Positions 61,646-64,000 of a stretch of 64,000 nucleotides of DNA are shown here, piece by piece. Source of the DNA: Actinophytocola sp050699935 (GTDB lineage Bacteria; Actinomycetota; Actinomycetes; Mycobacteriales; Pseudonocardiaceae); NCBI RefSeq assembly GCF_050699935.1, contig NZ_JBOHGB010000016.1, forward strand, positions 13,831-77,830. Reading direction: 5' to 3'. The notes under the pieces were generated by a model. The model was not told where the DNA came from, searched no databases, and saw only the letters and a program-made list of their open reading frames with translations. Within the stretch, counting starts at the first letter, position 1, and each line of letters begins with the position of its first letter. Position numbers and translations under genes: made by a program.

Positions 61646-62806
61646 ATGACCAGCAGCACCGGCCGGCGGTCGATCGGCATCGTGCTCAACGGCGTGACGG
61701 GCCGCATGGGGTACCGGCAGCATCTGGTGAGGTCGCTGCTGGCGATCCGTGCCGACGGTGGCCTGCCGCTTCCGGACGGCACGCTGCTGTGGCCGGAGCC
61801 GGTGCTGGTCGGCCGCAACGAGCGCAAGCTCGCGGACATCGCGGGACGGCACGGACTGTCGGACTGGACGACCGACCTGCACACCGCGCTGGCGCGCGAC
61901 GACGTGTCGGTCTACTTCGACGCGCTCACCACGCAGCGGCGCGAGAAGGCGATCTCGGCGGCGATCGAGGCGGGCAAGCACGTCTACACCGAGAAGCCGC
62001 TCGCGATGGACCTCGAGGGCGCGCTCGCGCTGACCCGTGCCGCGGTGGCGGCCGGCGTGCGGCACGGGGTCGTGTCGGACAAGATCTTCCTGCCCGGGCT
62101 GCGCAAGCTGAAGCGGTTGGTGGACGGCGGCTTCTTCGGCCGGGTGCTGTCGGTGCGCTGCGAGTTCGGCTACTGGGTGTTCGAGGGGGACTGGCAGGCG
62201 GCCCAGCGTCCGTCGTGGAACTACCGGCGCGAGGAGGGTGGCGGGATGGCGCTGGACATGTTCCCGCACTGGAACTACGTGCTGGAGCACTTGTTCGGCA
62301 GGGTTCGCGCGGTGCAGGCGACGCTGCGCACCCACATCCCGCGCCGCTGGGACGAGGAGGGCACCGAGTACGCGGCCACCGCCGACGACGCGGCGTACGC
62401 GATCTTCGAGCTCGACGGGGGCATGGTCGCGCAGGTCAACTCGTCGTGGTGCGTGCGGGTGTACCGCGACGAGCTCGTCCAGTTCCAAGTGGACGGTACG
62501 CACGGCAGCGCCGTCGCCGGCCTGCGGCACTGCCGGGCGCAGTCGCGCGCGACGACGCCGCGGCCGGTGTGGGACCCGGACCTGCCACCGGACGTCGAGC
62601 AGCGCGGCGCCTGGTCCGAGGTGCCGGACAACGAGCCGTTCGACAACGGGTTCCGCGTGCAGTGGGAGGCGTTCCTGCGCCACGTCGTCGCGGGCGAGCC
62701 GTTCCCGTGGGACTTCGCCGCGGCGACCCGTGGGGTGCAGCTGGCCGAACTGGGCATGCGGGCCGCCCGCGAGGGGCGGCGGATCGAGATCCCGGAGCTG
62801 GCGTGA
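61646..62806 (+). CDS. Gfo/Idh/MocA-family oxidoreductase
   Basis: 386 aa. N-terminal Rossmann fold (SIGIVLNGVTGRMGYR) and the Gfo/Idh motif HVYTEKPLAMDLEGAL with the catalytic EKP, then a second domain with DKIFLPGLRKLKRLVDGG. Oxidises or epimerises a sugar or inositol derivative with NAD(P). GAGGAG precedes the ATG. Its stop overlaps the next ATG by 1 nt (TGATG). Confidence 0.9.
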   Translation: MTSSTGRRSIGIVLNGVTGRMGYRQHLVRSLLAIRADGGLPLPDGTLLWPEPVLVGRNERKLADIAGRHGLSDWTTDLHTALARDDVSVYFDALTTQRREKAISAAIEAGKHVYTEKPLAMDLEGALALTRAAVAAGVRHGVVSDKIFLPGLRKLKRLVDGGFFGRVLSVRCEFGYWVFEGDWQAAQRPSWNYRREEGGGMALDMFPHWNYVLEHLFGRVRAVQATLRTHIPRRWDEEGTEYAATADDAAYAIFELDGGMVAQVNSSWCVRVYRDELVQFQVDGTHGSAVAGLRHCRAQSRATTPRPVWDPDLPPDVEQRGAWSEVPDNEPFDNGFRVQWEAFLRHVVAGEPFPWDFAAATRGVQLAELGMRAAREGRRIEIPELA

Positions 62807-63957
62807 TGGATACCGTCGTGCTTCCGGGCGGGCGCCGGTACGAGGTGCGGGGTGGCCCGTCGTTCCCGGGCTGCGCGCCGGCGCGCTCGCGGGTCGCCTA
62901 CGCGGCCGCGCACGTGGTGGCGGATCCCTTGGCGGAGAACGTGCCCGGCGCGCCGGCCGTGCTGGACTGGGACGCCACGCTGGCGTTCCGGCGGCACCTG
63001 TGGCGGCACGGGCTGGGCGTCGCGGAGGCGATGGACACCGCGCAGCGGGGGATGGGGCTGGACTACCCGGCGGTGCGCGAGCTGGTGCGGCGCAGTGCCG
63101 CCGAGGCCCGGTCGGCCGGCGGCCGGATCGTGGCCGGGGTGGGCACCGACCAGCTGCCGCCGGGCCCGGCCACGCTCGCCGGCGTGCTCGACGCCTACCG
63201 GGAACAGCTGGCCGACGTGGTGTCCGCCGGGGCGGTGCCGGTGCTGATGTGCAGCCGGCACCTCGCCGCGGCCGCGCACGGCCCCGACGACTACCTGTCG
63301 GTATACTCGACGCTGCTGTCCGAAGTGGACTCTCAGGTGCTGCTGCACTGGCTTGGCGCGGTGTTCGACCCGGCTCTGGAGGGCTACTGGGGTGCGGCCG
63401 ACGTGCCGGAGGCCGCGGATACCCTGCTGACCCTGCTGAAGGAGCACTCGTCCGTTGTGGACGGTGTGAAGGTGTCGTTGCTGGAAGCGGACTTCGAGGT
63501 CGCGCTCCGCAGGCGGCTGCCGCCCGGGGTGCGCATGTACACCGGGGACGACTTCGGCTACCCGTCGCTGATCGAGGGCGACTCGCTTGGTCACTCGGAC
63601 GCGCTGCTGGGCGTGTTCGCGGCGATCGCACCGGTCGCGGGCCGCGCGCTCGCCGCGCTGGACGCCGGTTCGGTCGCGGAGTTCCGTGCGCTGCTGGACC
63701 CGACCGTGCCGCTGGCCCGGCACCTGTTCGCCGCGCCGACGCCGTTCTACAAGACGGGGATCGTGTTCCTGTCCTGGCTCGCCGGCCACCAGGACCACTT
63801 CACGATGGTCGGCGGCCTGCAGTCCGGCCGCTCGCCACGGCACCTCGGCGAGCTGCTGGTGCTGGCGGACGAGGCGGGTCTGCTGCCGGACGCCGCACTG
63901 GCCGCGGCCCGCGCCCGCGCGTTCTTCGCCACGTGCGGGGTGGGGGTGGGCCGGTGA
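62806..63957 (+). CDS. DUF993 protein (dihydrodipicolinate synthase-like)
   Basis: 383 aa. The conserved blocks match the DUF993 family, related to the DapA-type TIM-barrel aldolases: GMGLDYPAVRELVRR, GAVPVLMCSRHLA, DGVKVSLLEADFEVALR with the candidate Schiff-base Lys, and YTGDDFGYPSLIEGD. DUF993 genes commonly sit beside Gfo/Idh oxidoreductases in sugar catabolic clusters; the reaction is not established. Translationally coupled to the oxidoreductase. Confidence 0.85.
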   Translation: MDTVVLPGGRRYEVRGGPSFPGCAPARSRVAYAAAHVVADPLAENVPGAPAVLDWDATLAFRRHLWRHGLGVAEAMDTAQRGMGLDYPAVRELVRRSAAEARSAGGRIVAGVGTDQLPPGPATLAGVLDAYREQLADVVSAGAVPVLMCSRHLAAAAHGPDDYLSVYSTLLSEVDSQVLLHWLGAVFDPALEGYWGAADVPEAADTLLTLLKEHSSVVDGVKVSLLEADFEVALRRRLPPGVRMYTGDDFGYPSLIEGDSLGHSDALLGVFAAIAPVAGRALAALDAGSVAEFRALLDPTVPLARHLFAAPTPFYKTGIVFLSWLAGHQDHFTMVGGLQSGRSPRHLGELLVLADEAGLLPDAALAAARARAFFATCGVGVGR

Positions 63958-63960
63958 CCG

Positions 63961-64000
63961 GCCAGGAAGGACGCCTTCCGGACACCCAGCGTCCGGAAGG
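63961..64000. repeat. R2 hairpin repeat, cut by the right edge
   Basis: GCCAGGAAGGACGCCTTCCG is followed by a short loop and the beginning of an inverted arm (GTCCGGAAGG) at the edge. It lies 3 nt after the DUF993 stop and probably terminates the operon or precedes the next gene. Confidence 0.75.

Overview
The window is high-GC actinomycete DNA, most likely from a Pseudonocardiales (Amycolatopsis-like) genome. That placement is an inference from the gene families, the very GC-rich codon use, the many GTG starts and 4-nt ATGA/GTGA gene overlaps, and several families of short interspersed repeats. There is no rRNA, no convincing tRNA, no CRISPR array, no insertion-sequence transposase and no phage gene.

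Region 1 (1-18,750) is an iron-regulated hydroxamate siderophore locus: the start of a siderophore-interacting ferric reductase, an ornithine N5-hydroxylase, a hydroxyornithine formyltransferase, an MbtH protein and a 16-kb tetramodular NRPS (C-A-T-E / C-A-T-E / C-A-T / C-A-T-C). Two IdeR/DmdR-type iron boxes sit in front of the two transcription units. The layout, formylation enzyme and hydroxyornithine code of module 3 predict a foroxymithine/erythrochelin-like diketopiperazine peptide. The NRPS gene carries three in-frame repeat-like insertions, which is one of the oddest things in the window.

Region 2 (18,770-25,860): a secreted GH18 chitinase with a DasR site, then an alcohol/C1 oxidation module (iron alcohol dehydrogenase, GAF sensor kinase, LuxR-type regulator, glutathione-independent formaldehyde dehydrogenase) and a metallo-beta-lactamase-fold hydrolase.

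Region 3 (25,870-32,630): a minus-strand set of a DrrAB-like drug exporter whose two subunits are fused through a repeat element, a SNF2 helicase and a SWIM zinc-finger protein, controlled by a divergent TetR regulator.

Region 4 (32,700-48,020) is mostly metabolism: a BASS transporter, an EtfD-like Fe-S oxidoreductase, 2-oxoacid:ferredoxin oxidoreductase KorAB, a small operon of an aromatase/cyclase-like protein with a degenerate ligase and flavin reductase, a FadD acyl-CoA synthetase, an enoyl-CoA hydratase/TetR pair divergent from a FAD monooxygenase, an M50-like membrane peptidase and ProA.

Region 5 (48,080-54,600): a LacI regulator divergent from a cupin gene with a possible frameshift, then an NB-ARC/TPR regulator divergent from a three-gene type VII secretion substrate module; four GTCCA repeats at exact 10-bp spacing lie between them.

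Region 6 (54,630-64,000): a secreted ThuA/sugar-dehydrogenase/PKD/CBM protein, an NMT1-type ABC transporter, a Gfo/Idh/MocA oxidoreductase and a DUF993 protein, probably one carbohydrate-uptake operon. It carries two operator-like palindromes matching the one in front of the LacI gene.

Across the window, hairpin repeats built on GGAAGGACGCCTTCC and tandem/inverted arrays containing GCGAGTCCAACG occupy gene ends and some promoter regions. Start codons were chosen from Shine-Dalgarno spacing and neighbour overlap. All functional statements rest on reading the sequence by eye, with no database search.
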